Assembly: GCA_023391425.1 (NCBI GenBank)
Contig: JAEWAX010000098.1
Span: 1 to 64,000, forward strand
Length of the DNA stretch: 64,000 nt
Origin: Bacillota bacterium
GTDB taxonomy: Bacteria > Bacillota > Clostridia > Acetivibrionales > DSM-1351
Reading direction: 5' to 3'
Positions 24,841-33,501 of this stretch are shown here, one piece after another; position 1 is the stretch's first letter, and the number at the start of each line of letters is the position of its first letter. The translations under genes and the position numbers were made by a program. The notes beneath the pieces are model-generated. The model searched no databases. It worked only from the letters and a program-made list of their open reading frames with translations, and was not told the DNA's origin.

Positions 24841-26013
24841 ATGCGTTCCAATTTACATACATCTCCGGGAAATTTTGCGACAAATATAAGTGGAGGCTCT
24901 AAGTTTAACTATAATTTGATTTGGGTTATCCTTTGGAGCAATTTAATGGCAATTTTTCTACAATCTCTTTCAGCTAAGCTGGGTATTGCAACAGGTTATA
25001 ATTTGCCACAAATGTGTAATAGGGTATTCCCACGAAAAATAAATTGGTGTTTCTGGGTTGCAGCTGAACTAGCTGCTATGGCTACTAATCTTGCAGAGTT
25101 TCTCGGCAGCACACTGGGCTTATATTTGCTATTCCACATTCCAATGGCTATAGCCGGGATAATTACTGCAGTTATTACATTTTTTATAGTGTATATGGGT
25201 AAATATGGGCAGAGAGTATTAGAGGTTTTTATTTCTATCTTAATAGCAGTAATCTGCCTATCATATACCTTGGAGGTTTTTTTGGCAAAGCCTGATTGGG
25301 CTTCTGCCGGGTTGCATGTTTTGATGCCGTCGTTTCCAAATGGAGAAGCAGTAATGATTGCTGTTGGTATGTTGGGCGCAACTGTGATGCCACATGTCAT
25401 CTTTTTGCACTCACAGCTTGTTCAAGAGAGGAATACTCATTCTACTAATGAGGACAAAAAGAAACACCTAAAGTTGGAGAGACTGGACATCACAATTGCA
25501 ATGAACATCGCCTTTATCATTAATGCCGCCATGGTTATCGTCTCTGCTGCTGTATTCTATAGAAATGGATTAGTTGTTGAGACAATCGAACAGGCGCACC
25601 AGTCTCTTTCACCTCTTTTGGGTGCTGCTTCAAGTGGAGCCTTCGGCTTAGCACTAATAGCCTCGGGCCTATCCTCCTCTGTTGTTGGCACAATGGCTGG
25701 TACCACTATTATGCAAGGTTTTGTTGGATTAAAAATAAATGATAATGTAACAAGGCTTGTAACCATGCTCCCAGCTATGATAATAATATTATTAGGTATC
25801 AACCCCATGCAAGTTCTAGTTCTTAGTCAGGTTGTTCTCAGTTTTATTCTACCCGTTGCAATTATTCCAATGCTAATTATCACTAAACGTAAAGATTTGA
25901 TGGGAACGTTAGTCAATAAGCCATTAACAAATATCGTTGGTTGGATAATAACAAGCGTGATTATTGTTGCAAACGCTGTACTACTGTTTCTCACCTTTAC
26001 AGGAGGGGTTTAG
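24841..26013 (+). CDS. mntH: mntH 3' part, NRAMP Mn2+ transporter C-terminal fragment
   Basis: True NRAMP sequence begins at CCG GGA AAT TTT (24865): PGNFATNISGGSKFNYNLIW, continuing through about ten transmembrane helices, including the TM6 MPH motif in GATVMPHVIFLHSQL. Codons 1-8 (MRSNLHTS) come from the element. The frame opens with ATG directly after the recombinase TAA, so a product lacking TM1a and the DPGN Asp could be made by coupling. It would not be expected to transport, since the Asp is a metal ligand. The missing 53 codons are at 10898-11055. Excision would rejoin them in frame. Confidence 0.88.
   Translation: MRSNLHTSPGNFATNISGGSKFNYNLIWVILWSNLMAIFLQSLSAKLGIATGYNLPQMCNRVFPRKINWCFWVAAELAAMATNLAEFLGSTLGLYLLFHIPMAIAGIITAVITFFIVYMGKYGQRVLEVFISILIAVICLSYTLEVFLAKPDWASAGLHVLMPSFPNGEAVMIAVGMLGATVMPHVIFLHSQLVQERNTHSTNEDKKKHLKLERLDITIAMNIAFIINAAMVIVSAAVFYRNGLVVETIEQAHQSLSPLLGAASSGAFGLALIASGLSSSVVGTMAGTTIMQGFVGLKINDNVTRLVTMLPAMIIILLGINPMQVLVLSQVVLSFILPVAIIPMLIITKRKDLMGTLVNKPLTNIVGWIITSVIIVANAVLLFLTFTGGV
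24845..24881 (+). other. attR of the mntH element
   Basis: Element arm CCAATT (24848-24853), eleven bases, CC at 24865-24866, nine bases, then chromosomal arm TGCGAC (24876-24881). Combined with attL, the element site reads CCAATT-N11-CC-N11-AATTGG and the chromosomal site GTTGCA-N9-CC-N9-TGCGAC. Confidence 0.65.
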
Positions 26014-26168
26014 GCCAGTATAATTACTCTAAAATATACCATAATATTGCAAAATATTTCATTTTTTTGTTTACTATGACAAAAACCAGTGTTAAAATAA
26101 ATGTAGAAATTTCTGTGCTACTAGGTTATGGCTTAAATCAATATAATTATACTAGGAGGAATTTACTT

Positions 26169-27398
26169 ATGAATGAAGTAAAAAGCAAAAGAATTATCAA
26201 GTTATTAGTTGTTGTAATGTTATTGGCAGCGCTTATCCTACCAACAAATATGCTAACCAATGTTGTACAGGCAGCTACAAAGCCATCCATTAATACTACG
26301 ATAACCATTGGTACAGGAAGTATTGTAGGGAATTTTGATTACTATAGTAAGACTGAGGATAAATATAGCTTATCTGTATCCTCTCCAGTAAAGAATGCAA
26401 CTTATAGCTTTACTTCAAGTAATACTAAAATTGTTACCGTCAAAGCAAGTGGCACAAATGCATATTTAACTGGTATAAAAGCTGGAACTGCAACTATTAC
26501 TTGTAATCAAAAATTAAGTGGGAAAACAACTAAAGTTGGAACCTGTAAGGTTACGGTAGTAAATTCAAGTCTTTATAAACAAGATTCAATACCAGAATTG
26601 CCTTTAGGTACTGGTATGCTTCCTGAAGCAATTGAAATTAATACACGTAATAACGATGCAACCTACACCTTCACTTCTGACAATAAAAACTTTTCAATCA
26701 AGGAAACTATTAAGGTATTTGATGGTATGAATTTCATTAACCATTCCTTTACAGCAAAGGCTGCAGGTACATATACAGTTACAGTTAAGGAAACTTATAA
26801 TAAAGTCACTAGAACATTAGGAAAGCTTAAGTATATAGTTAAAAAAGCGACAGTACCTGCCAATGAAACAATAGACTTAGGGGCCAATATAGATGCATAT
26901 CAATTAATAAACAATTATAGAACAGATGTTAAATACTTCGTTGTTACCGAAGATGAAAATATTATTAGCGGAAATGTAGAAAATGGTGTCCTTTATTTAA
27001 CAGGTAAAACAGTAGGAACTACAAATATAAAGATATATGAAAATACAACAAAAGCAGATCAAAGTAAACTAATTGGGACTTGTAAGCTTACTGTAAAAGA
27101 AGTTATATTAGAAAATCTCATTTGTGACTTTGATGAAACAGAAGCCTATATTGGTGGAGACCCAATCGAATTTTATGTAGAAAAAGAGCCATATAATTTC
27201 CCTGGAACAATTAATGTTACTTCATCTGATACAAGTGTTGCCACAGTAGCTAGTGTTGATGAGGATGGTACTTTTGAAGTTACGCCTGTAGGAGCAGGGA
27301 CTACCACAATCACCATAACTTGTGGTGACAAAACTAAAACTCAAGACATTACCATCTCCGCAAATTCTGATGAAAGCGAAGATGATTACGAAGATTAG
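26169..27398 (+). CDS. secreted protein with bacterial Ig-like (Big_2) domains
   Basis: 409 residues from ATG 26169 (AGGAGGA upstream); upstream in-frame codons are excluded by lack of RBS and by the signal peptide. A signal sequence (residues 1-35, ending VVQA-ATKP) is followed by Ig-like modules, each with ...TYSFTSSNTKIVTVKASG...GIKAGTATITC... patterns, about residues 40-140 and 310-400. The C-terminus is acidic (SDESEDDYED), with no anchor motif. It is likely exported to the cell surface or medium in a structural or adhesive role. Confidence 0.8.
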   Translation: MNEVKSKRIIKLLVVVMLLAALILPTNMLTNVVQAATKPSINTTITIGTGSIVGNFDYYSKTEDKYSLSVSSPVKNATYSFTSSNTKIVTVKASGTNAYLTGIKAGTATITCNQKLSGKTTKVGTCKVTVVNSSLYKQDSIPELPLGTGMLPEAIEINTRNNDATYTFTSDNKNFSIKETIKVFDGMNFINHSFTAKAAGTYTVTVKETYNKVTRTLGKLKYIVKKATVPANETIDLGANIDAYQLINNYRTDVKYFVVTEDENIISGNVENGVLYLTGKTVGTTNIKIYENTTKADQSKLIGTCKLTVKEVILENLICDFDETEAYIGGDPIEFYVEKEPYNFPGTINVTSSDTSVATVASVDEDGTFEVTPVGAGTTTITITCGDKTKTQDITISANSDESEDDYED

Positions 27399-27722
27399 GA
27401 TTATTTATTTTAATAGATAGAGTATAATAATCTAAACTGTGACTAACTGACTTTAATTATTTAAGATAGGCTTAAATTAAAAAACCTTGTAGCACTAGAT
27501 GTGAATATCAATCTGTGTTACAAGGTTTTTTTATAATTAATTATTTCTTCTTGACTTTTACCTTAGGTCAAAGTGTAGAGTAAAATTATGCCAACACATT
27601 TACCTCACATAAGTAATGATAATTTCAGATGAGACAAGTCTTCTTTAAACTTTGTGACGTTAAGAGTAAGGCATAGCATACTAACACATTGTGTATGAAT
27701 TTATTACACTAGGAGGTAAAAC
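27399..27722. other. intergenic region after the Ig-like protein
   Basis: 324 bases. It holds the terminator below and then the 5' region of the ABC transporter operon, ending in an AGGAGGTAAA ribosome binding site at 27711. No further gene was seen. Confidence 0.5.
27479..27533 (+). terminator. intrinsic terminator after the Ig-like gene
   Basis: AAAAAACCTTGTA pairs with TACAAGGTTTTTT across a 27-base loop, followed by more T residues. It lies about 85 bases after the stop codon. A-run and T-run on both sides make it potentially bidirectional. Confidence 0.7.
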
Positions 27723-28496
27723 ATGCAAGAAATATCTAACAAGAAACAGAAACCAGACGGTATGGAGAATTTAGTCCTTGAAGTAACTGGACTGACAAAA
27801 TCTTACGGCAATACTATTGCAGTAAATAATCTCGACATTCGGATTGAGAAGGGAGAAATCTTTGGTCTTCTAGGCCATAATGGAGCAGGTAAAAGTACTA
27901 CTATTGAATGTATCCTTAATACAAGGAAAAAGGATTCTGGCAATATTAATATTTTAGGACAAAAGATTGAAAAGGGCCGTAAAAGTATATTTGAGCAAAT
28001 TGGAGTACAATTGCAAGAAACACATTATCAGGACAAAATAAAAGTCTATGAAATCTGCGAAACTACATCAGCACTATATTTTAATTGTCTGGATTATACT
28101 GATCTTCTAAAAGAGTTTTCACTTTATGAAAAGAAGAATAACTATGTATCTGAACTGTCAGGTGGACAAAAGCAGAAGCTATCGGTACTTTTGGCATTGC
28201 TTCCTGATCCGAAACTTTTGTTTTTAGATGAGTTGACTACTGGTCTGGACCCTAAGGCTAGAAGAGAAATTTGGAAATACCTTGAGCTGCAAAAGGAGAA
28301 AGGCAAGAGTATTTTGCTTACCTCTCATTATATGGATGAGGTTCAATATCTCTGTGATAGAATTTGTATACTTAAAAACGGAAGCTCACAAATTACAGGA
28401 ACTCCTCAGGAAGTAATTCAAAGAAGTGGTACACAAACACTAGAGGATGCCTACTTATTCTATACTGGAGAGGAGAATCTATATGAGAGCATTTAA
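27723..28496 (+). CDS. ABC transporter ATP-binding protein
   Basis: 257 residues. Walker A GHNGAGKSTTIECIL, signature LSGGQKQKLSVL, Walker B LLFLDELTTGLDP (Glu followed by Leu instead of the usual Pro), and switch segment LLTSHYMDEVQYL. It is a DrrA-like exporter ATPase. It overlaps the permease gene by 14 bases and has AGGAGGTAAA before its ATG. Substrate unknown; the MerR-type regulator downstream suggests drug-induced export. Confidence 0.9.
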   Translation: MQEISNKKQKPDGMENLVLEVTGLTKSYGNTIAVNNLDIRIEKGEIFGLLGHNGAGKSTTIECILNTRKKDSGNINILGQKIEKGRKSIFEQIGVQLQETHYQDKIKVYEICETTSALYFNCLDYTDLLKEFSLYEKKNNYVSELSGGQKQKLSVLLALLPDPKLLFLDELTTGLDPKARREIWKYLELQKEKGKSILLTSHYMDEVQYLCDRICILKNGSSQITGTPQEVIQRSGTQTLEDAYLFYTGEENLYESI

Positions 28497-29226
28497 TACA
28501 TTACTTAAGACAGAATTAAAGATTTCACTCAGATGTATGGATGGAATATTCTTCGGAGTATTTTTTCCTATTGGGATAGTTTTACTTCTAGGAGCTATTT
28601 ACGGGAGTAAACCTGCATTTGAAGGGGCTACTTATACTATGATGCAGTCCTCCTTTGGTGCATTTACAACAGTAGGTATTTGCGCAACAGGTCTTATGGG
28701 ACTTCCACTTGTTCTTTCAGATTATCGTCATAAGAAAATATTGAAACGTTTTAAGGTAACTCCTATTAGTCCATCAACCCTTCTAATTGTTGAAGCATTG
28801 CTATCTTTTTTGACTGCCGTAACTTCAGCAATATGTACAGCAGTTATATCAATAGTCGTTTTTGATTATACCATGCCAGGCTCAGTAATTCAATTTATAT
28901 TGTCCTTTTTCCTGTTAACAATTACTATTTATAGCATGGGAATGCTTATTGCAAGCCTATCTCCAAATATAAAAATTTCGAATTTGTTATGTACACTGCT
29001 CTATTTTCCAATGCTTTTATTAACAGGTGCTACAATACCTTATGAAATAATGCCGAAAGCACTTCAAACAGTTGCCAACGTATTCCCAATGACTCAAGGC
29101 ATTAAACTTCTAAAGAGTACTTCTCTCGGTGAACCTGTTGGGGATATGTTTTTACAAATAACAATTATGGCGGTAATAAGTATTGTCTGTATAGCAATCT
29201 CTATTAAATGCTTTAAATGGGAATGA
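28483..29226 (+). CDS. ABC-2 type permease
   Basis: 247 residues from ATG 28483 (GGAGAGGAG upstream); the in-frame ATG at 28447 lies inside the ATPase gene without an RBS. Six transmembrane helices are predicted, with the ABC-2 motif LYFPMLLLTGATIPYEIMPKAL. It overlaps the ATPase gene by 14 bases, so the two form one exporter. Confidence 0.88.
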   Translation: MRAFNTLLKTELKISLRCMDGIFFGVFFPIGIVLLLGAIYGSKPAFEGATYTMMQSSFGAFTTVGICATGLMGLPLVLSDYRHKKILKRFKVTPISPSTLLIVEALLSFLTAVTSAICTAVISIVVFDYTMPGSVIQFILSFFLLTITIYSMGMLIASLSPNIKISNLLCTLLYFPMLLLTGATIPYEIMPKALQTVANVFPMTQGIKLLKSTSLGEPVGDMFLQITIMAVISIVCIAISIKCFKWE

Positions 29227-29248
29227 TTTAGAGATAAAATTAATATGA

Positions 29249-29294
29249 AGTTTAAAGAGTTAGGTGTAATTTTTACTCTCTTACTCTTTAAACT
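29249..29294 (+). terminator. long-stem hairpin after the ABC permease gene
   Basis: AGTTTAAAGAGT (29249-29260) and ACTCTTTAAACT (29283-29294) form a perfect 12-bp stem with a 22-base loop. It lacks a T-run, so termination efficiency is uncertain. It separates the ABC genes from the MerR gene. Confidence 0.4.
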
Positions 29295-29398
29295 GTTCTC
29301 TAGTTGTTATAGCGAGCTTATCCCACTGGCTTAGATAAGCAGTAGTACTTGTTGCAGAGAAAGTCTGATATACAAATTATTATTTGGAGTGATATAAA

Positions 29399-30211
29399 AT
29401 GTATTCAATTGGGGTGTTCTCACAAATTAATAGGGTAACAACGAAAACATTGCGGCATTATGATGAAATTGGCCTGCTAAAACCGGAGTATGTCGATAAA
29501 TCCACAGGATATAGATATTACACTTCAAGTCAGCTACCAACTATGTATAAAATCATTACCCTAAAACAAATGGGAATGGCATTAAATGAAATTAAGGATA
29601 TCCTAAGTAATCCATTAGCAGCAAAAATATATCTTAGGCTAAAGGAAGCCGAACTTGTTCAGAATATTAAAAATGAGCAAGCAAAATTACTACAAGTCCA
29701 GAATTTTTCAAACATTTTAAAAGGAGAATTAAAATTTATGTATACACCTATAATTAAGGAACTCCCTGAAGTAATTGTAGCCTCTATGAGACAGGTGGTT
29801 AAGAGTTATAATGATTTCTTCCATCTCTGTCCAAACGTTATGGCAATAGAGATGGAACGAGTAGGTTGTGTGTGTGCCATACCCGAGTATTGCTTTAATA
29901 TCTATCATGACGGTGAATATAAGGATACAGATATAGATGTTGAAATATGTGAAGCTATTACTGAAATGAAGCAGGACACCGATATAGTGAAGTTTAAAAT
30001 AGTAAACAAAGTTGAAACTGCAGTTTGTATTTTACATAAAGGCCCATATGAGACTTTAAGAGATGCATATTTGTTTGTTTTTGAGTGGATAAAGGATAAC
30101 AATTATGAGGTTATTGATCATCCAAGAGAATCTTATATCGACGGTATTTGGAATAAGGAAAGCCCTGAGGACTGGTTGACTGAATTACAAGTGCCAGTTC
30201 GAATAAAGTAA
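29399..30211 (+). CDS. MerR-family regulator with GyrI-like effector domain (BmrR-like)
   Basis: 270 residues. The N-terminal winged helix is MYSIGVFSQINRVTTKTLRHYDEIGLLKPEYVD, followed by the MerR wing TGYRYYTSSQL and a long dimerisation helix. Residues from about 118 (IKELPEVIVASMRQV) form a GyrI/BmrR-type ligand-binding domain with the conserved Glu-rich pocket segment. Probably senses drugs and activates the neighbouring ABC exporter. TTTGGAGTG lies upstream of the ATG. Confidence 0.9.
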   Translation: MYSIGVFSQINRVTTKTLRHYDEIGLLKPEYVDKSTGYRYYTSSQLPTMYKIITLKQMGMALNEIKDILSNPLAAKIYLRLKEAELVQNIKNEQAKLLQVQNFSNILKGELKFMYTPIIKELPEVIVASMRQVVKSYNDFFHLCPNVMAIEMERVGCVCAIPEYCFNIYHDGEYKDTDIDVEICEAITEMKQDTDIVKFKIVNKVETAVCILHKGPYETLRDAYLFVFEWIKDNNYEVIDHPRESYIDGIWNKESPEDWLTELQVPVRIK

Positions 30212-30309
30212 AATTCATATAAACAGCTCCAAATAGGCTTGCAATCAGGGTAGGAGGGAATTAATTATTTTAATTCCCGGTTCTCCCAATCTCCATTCTT
30301 TTAATCATG

Positions 30310-30756
30310 TCAACCCTTATTTACTATATTTACAGATTTAAATTGTATCGATTTATCTACTGACCACTCTTTTTTTGTAGTAACTTGTAAATCCTTTTTA
30401 TAATCTTTTGGTATTTCAATTATGAGTGAACTATCAACAATATCAATTACAATACCTATGTTAACGGAGGGCTCACTAGTAGATATATTCAGAACGCTGT
30501 CTTTTTTTTCTATTTTATAGCTCGAATTTTTGCCTTCACTATATGTAACATGTATTTTACTGTCATTAGACGGTTTAACTTTAACATTATTTACTTCTTC
30601 AGTTACAATTATATTGTCTACTAAACTAGTATCAATATCATACGTTTTTCTCTCTTTCTTTAATGTAATTCCCGATACAATGATACAAATAACAATAATA
30701 AGAATTCCCAAATATAACCTTTTTTCTTCATGACTTAATTCCTTGTATACTTTCAT
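30310..30756 (-). CDS. membrane-anchored DUF4097-like protein
   Basis: 148 residues. One hydrophobic helix (about 15-32, LYLGILIIVICIIVSGI) is followed by an extracytoplasmic beta-rich region with alternating short strands (NVKVKPSNDSKIHVTYSEG, LIIEIPKD), resembling the DUF4097 putative adhesin fold. It is the last gene of the response regulator / ABC / kinase operon, 70 bases after the kinase stop. No activity is inferred beyond a possible envelope-sensing role. Confidence 0.6.
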   Translation of the reverse strand: MKVYKELSHEEKRLYLGILIIVICIIVSGITLKKERKTYDIDTSLVDNIIVTEEVNNVKVKPSNDSKIHVTYSEGKNSSYKIEKKDSVLNISTSEPSVNIGIVIDIVDSSLIIEIPKDYKKDLQVTTKKEWSVDKSIQFKSVNIVNKG

Positions 30757-30825
30757 AAAAGGTTATTATTTAACGACTTATCAATAGGTAAGTATAAATA
30801 ATTTGTCCAGCCAGAGTAGACTTCT

Positions 30826-31710
30826 TTACTCAGGAAACTCAACTTGAATATAGAGCATATTTTCCTTTATACAAGCACTGGATTTTCCACCCATCTGTTC
30901 AGATAGCAGTTTTACAATAGATAGTCCAATTCCTGTAGTCTGAGTTCTTGCCATGTCTCCAGTATAAAATCTATCAAAAAGTCGCTCGGGATTAATTTGT
31001 GAAGGCTCCTTTACAGGGTTTTTAAATATCAAAGTAACATTTGTATTTTTAGTTATTGATACATCTATATCACCAGCTGAGTGTGCCAAGCAATTACGAA
31101 TTAAATTCTCAACGATCCTAGTTGTCATTGTTCTATCTGCATGAATGTAAACAGGCGTAGTTTGAGCAAAAGAGACCAATAGTCCTTTTCGCTCAAACTG
31201 GCTCACAAAACTTACAAGGTTATCTGCTATGAGATTTGTTAGATTAATTTTTTCTATTTGGGGCTCTTCATCCTTACTTATAAAATACGAGTATTCAAAG
31301 AATCGATTTACAAGCTGTTCAAGTTCCTCGGTATGTTTCTTAATAATAATAAACTTTTGCAGCTGTACATCTTCCAGTTTTCCACGTTCAATCAATTGCA
31401 GATAGCCTTTAATTGCTGTGAGTGGAGTTCTTAAATCATGTGAAATATTAGCAATCATTTCTTTAAACTTTTTCTCTTCACGTTCGGTATTTAGCCTTAA
31501 TTGTTCTTCAGCTTTCAGACATTTATTAATATTTGCAGCTAATTCATTAAGCTCTTTATTAATAAGCGACAAACTAACAGGCTGGGCAGTATTTTGGGTT
31601 AGTCTGTTAGTCAGTTGCCTGTTTATACTTTTTAGTTGTGTTTGAAAATGAATGATATATAGAAGTAGTACAAAACTAATTATTCCAAGAGTAATTGCCA
31701 ATATCTCCAT
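30826..31710 (-). CDS. sensor histidine kinase (short N-terminus)
   Basis: 294 residues. One transmembrane helix at the extreme N-terminus (about 3-23) and almost no extracellular loop, then the H-box ANISHDLRTPLTAIKGY, N-box RIVENLIRNCLAHS and G-box TGIGLSIVKLLSEQMGG. Such intramembrane-type kinases usually sense through a partner ABC transporter, which is encoded directly upstream. Lies 14 bases after the permease. Likely partner: the response regulator at 33502-34182. Confidence 0.9.
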   Translation of the reverse strand: MEILAITLGIISFVLLLYIIHFQTQLKSINRQLTNRLTQNTAQPVSLSLINKELNELAANINKCLKAEEQLRLNTEREEKKFKEMIANISHDLRTPLTAIKGYLQLIERGKLEDVQLQKFIIIKKHTEELEQLVNRFFEYSYFISKDEEPQIEKINLTNLIADNLVSFVSQFERKGLLVSFAQTTPVYIHADRTMTTRIVENLIRNCLAHSAGDIDVSITKNTNVTLIFKNPVKEPSQINPERLFDRFYTGDMARTQTTGIGLSIVKLLSEQMGGKSSACIKENMLYIQVEFPE

Positions 31711-31723
31711 GACATCACCAGCC

Positions 31724-32494
31724 TTATTTTAATTCAGCTTTTCTAAATATTCTATAAGTTGCAAATACAAATATACTAATATAAACTAAACCTATCAAGA
31801 CCACTTTATTAAAATCAAAAACATTCACATCCAGCTTTATAACCAAACGATTTAGGCCTAATGGTGTATAAGGAAGGATTTTTCCTATTACTGGAGAAAG
31901 ACTCCCTAATCCTACAATTATATTACCTCCTATAGCTAATAAACCAATACTAATTCCTATAACAGCACCTGACTTTTTTATTAAAAATGCACACAAAACA
32001 GCTACACTTAACATAGAAGCATTTATTACAAAAGTAGACAGAAACATTCCTGCTATCTTATAACACATAACAACATTAATCGGTGCACCAAAGCCATTAA
32101 AGATAGTCATTCCCACTGAAAATACAGCAGGGTATGGTATTGTAAGAATAGATAATGCTACGAAGTATGCTATTACTTTACTCAGTAAAACTCTTCCCCG
32201 CCCATTTCCAGATGAAATTGCTCCTTGAAAAGTTCTATTTTCAAAATCACTGCAAATAAAAATGCCTGCAAGAATTGAGCCTAAAATCATGATAAGGGAA
32301 GTATCTGACAATGCTGATATTAATACATTTATACCATATAATGATGACTTTATACTTGTATTAGTGATATTACCTGCCATAACAATACTTACTACTGTAC
32401 CTATAATTGCCAACAATATCGTCGTACCTAATAATATATAAAAAGCCATTGATTTACGCAATTTAAAGAATTCACATTTTATCAAATTAAACAT
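31724..32494 (-). CDS. ABC transporter permease (lantibiotic/bacitracin-type)
   Basis: 256 residues with six hydrophobic helices, N-terminus MFNLIKCEFFKLRKSMAFYIL typical of ABC-2 immunity permeases (BcrB/NisE type). FICSDFENRTFQGAISSGNGRGRVLLSKVIA is the conserved cytoplasmic loop of this family. Overlaps the ATPase stop by 8 bases. With the ATPase it probably forms a peptide-antibiotic resistance transporter. Confidence 0.85.
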   Translation of the reverse strand: MFNLIKCEFFKLRKSMAFYILLGTTILLAIIGTVVSIVMAGNITNTSIKSSLYGINVLISALSDTSLIMILGSILAGIFICSDFENRTFQGAISSGNGRGRVLLSKVIAYFVALSILTIPYPAVFSVGMTIFNGFGAPINVVMCYKIAGMFLSTFVINASMLSVAVLCAFLIKKSGAVIGISIGLLAIGGNIIVGLGSLSPVIGKILPYTPLGLNRLVIKLDVNVFDFNKVVLIGLVYISIFVFATYRIFRKAELK

Positions 32495-33410
32495 TTGAGC
32501 TACCTCCTACAACATCAATAAAGTAATCTTCTAAATTCTCTCCGCCTACTGACAGGTTTGTAACAATTATTCCATTCTCGAAAAGAACCTTCGCCAGTTT
32601 TTCCTTTTCATCAAGAAAATCATAAAGTTTAATGGATTTATCCGGCATTACTTTATAGTTGGTTGTATTTAGTTTCATTTCAAGAATACCAACAAGTTTT
32701 TCAGTTTGCTCTGTATTTATTAATATATGACGCATGCAGTATTCATCCAGTTGTTCTAAAGAAAAAGTCTGTTTTATTGAACCCTTATGGATAATTATAT
32801 AATCCGTTGCAATCTGATATAACTCAGGAAGAATGTGACTTGAAATAAGTATAGTCATATTTCTTTCGGTACATAGTTGCTTTATTAGATTTCTTACTTC
32901 AACAATTCCAATTGGATCAAGGCCATTTACCGGCTCATCAAGTATAAGCAGCTCAGGGTTTCCAATAAGAGATATAGCAATTCCTAGTCGTTGCTTCATT
33001 CCAAGAGAGAAATCTTTTGCTTTTTTCTTTCCTGTATCAGATAGCCCTACCAATTCCAAAAGCTCATTCTCTATTTCTTGGTTAGGAATTCCCATCATAA
33101 TACGATTTAAAGTCATATTCTCTTTTGCATTCATGTTTCCATTAATACTTGGATATTCAATTAGGCAGCCAATTCTCTTACGGGCTTGTATCAGTTCTTT
33201 TTCACCTTTTTGTCCGAAAAGTTCAATAGTACCACTTGTTGGAAAGCTCAGTCCTGCAACCATACGCATAAATGTAGTTTTTCCTGCACCATTTTGACCA
33301 ATCAATCCATAAATTTTCCCTCTTTCCAGAGAAATACTGATATTGCTAAGTACTTTGTTATTGTTATAATTTTTAGATAATGATTCTGTTTTTAAAACAT
33401 AATTTTTCAT
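32487..33410 (-). CDS. ABC transporter ATP-binding protein (BcrA-like)
   Basis: 307 residues. Walker A IGQNGAGKTTFMRMV, signature FSLGMKQRLGIAISLIG (LGMKQ type, as in BcrA), Walker B LLILDEPVNGLDP, and a C-terminal extension of about 80 residues typical of bacitracin/lantibiotic ATPases. Lies 91 bases downstream of the response regulator gene. GGAAGGGATGAG precedes the ATG. Confidence 0.9.
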   Translation of the reverse strand: MKNYVLKTESLSKNYNNNKVLSNISISLERGKIYGLIGQNGAGKTTFMRMVAGLSFPTSGTIELFGQKGEKELIQARKRIGCLIEYPSINGNMNAKENMTLNRIMMGIPNQEIENELLELVGLSDTGKKKAKDFSLGMKQRLGIAISLIGNPELLILDEPVNGLDPIGIVEVRNLIKQLCTERNMTILISSHILPELYQIATDYIIIHKGSIKQTFSLEQLDEYCMRHILINTEQTEKLVGILEMKLNTTNYKVMPDKSIKLYDFLDEKEKLAKVLFENGIIVTNLSVGGENLEDYFIDVVGGSSNV

Positions 33411-33501
33411 AACTCATCCCTTCCTTTCAATATCAGTATAATTGCAAAAGGTTTAGAAAAAGTTAAGGAACATAACAAAATAGTTAAGAAATGGATAATT
33501 C

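Larger units (their letters stand above)
11054..24866 (+). mobile_element. 13.8-kb serine-recombinase integrative element inserted in mntH
   Basis: The boundaries are defined by the two halves of mntH. Both junctions share CC (11054-11055 and 24865-24866), giving a 13,811-bp element. A large serine recombinase abuts the right end. Cargo genes differ visibly in base composition (11.4-13.9 kb and 17.2-19.3 kb are richer in G+C than the host), suggesting stepwise assembly from several sources. No relaxase, conjugation, capsid or replication gene was seen, so it looks like an integrative element without its own transfer functions. Excision should regenerate mntH exactly in frame. Confidence 0.85.

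Noticed and set aside
11054..24866. Conjugative transposon or prophage
   Set aside because: No relaxase, type IV secretion, capsid, portal or replication gene is present in the element.
25941..26168. Upstream extension of the Ig-like gene
   Set aside because: These codons overlap mntH and precede the clear RBS and signal peptide at 26169.
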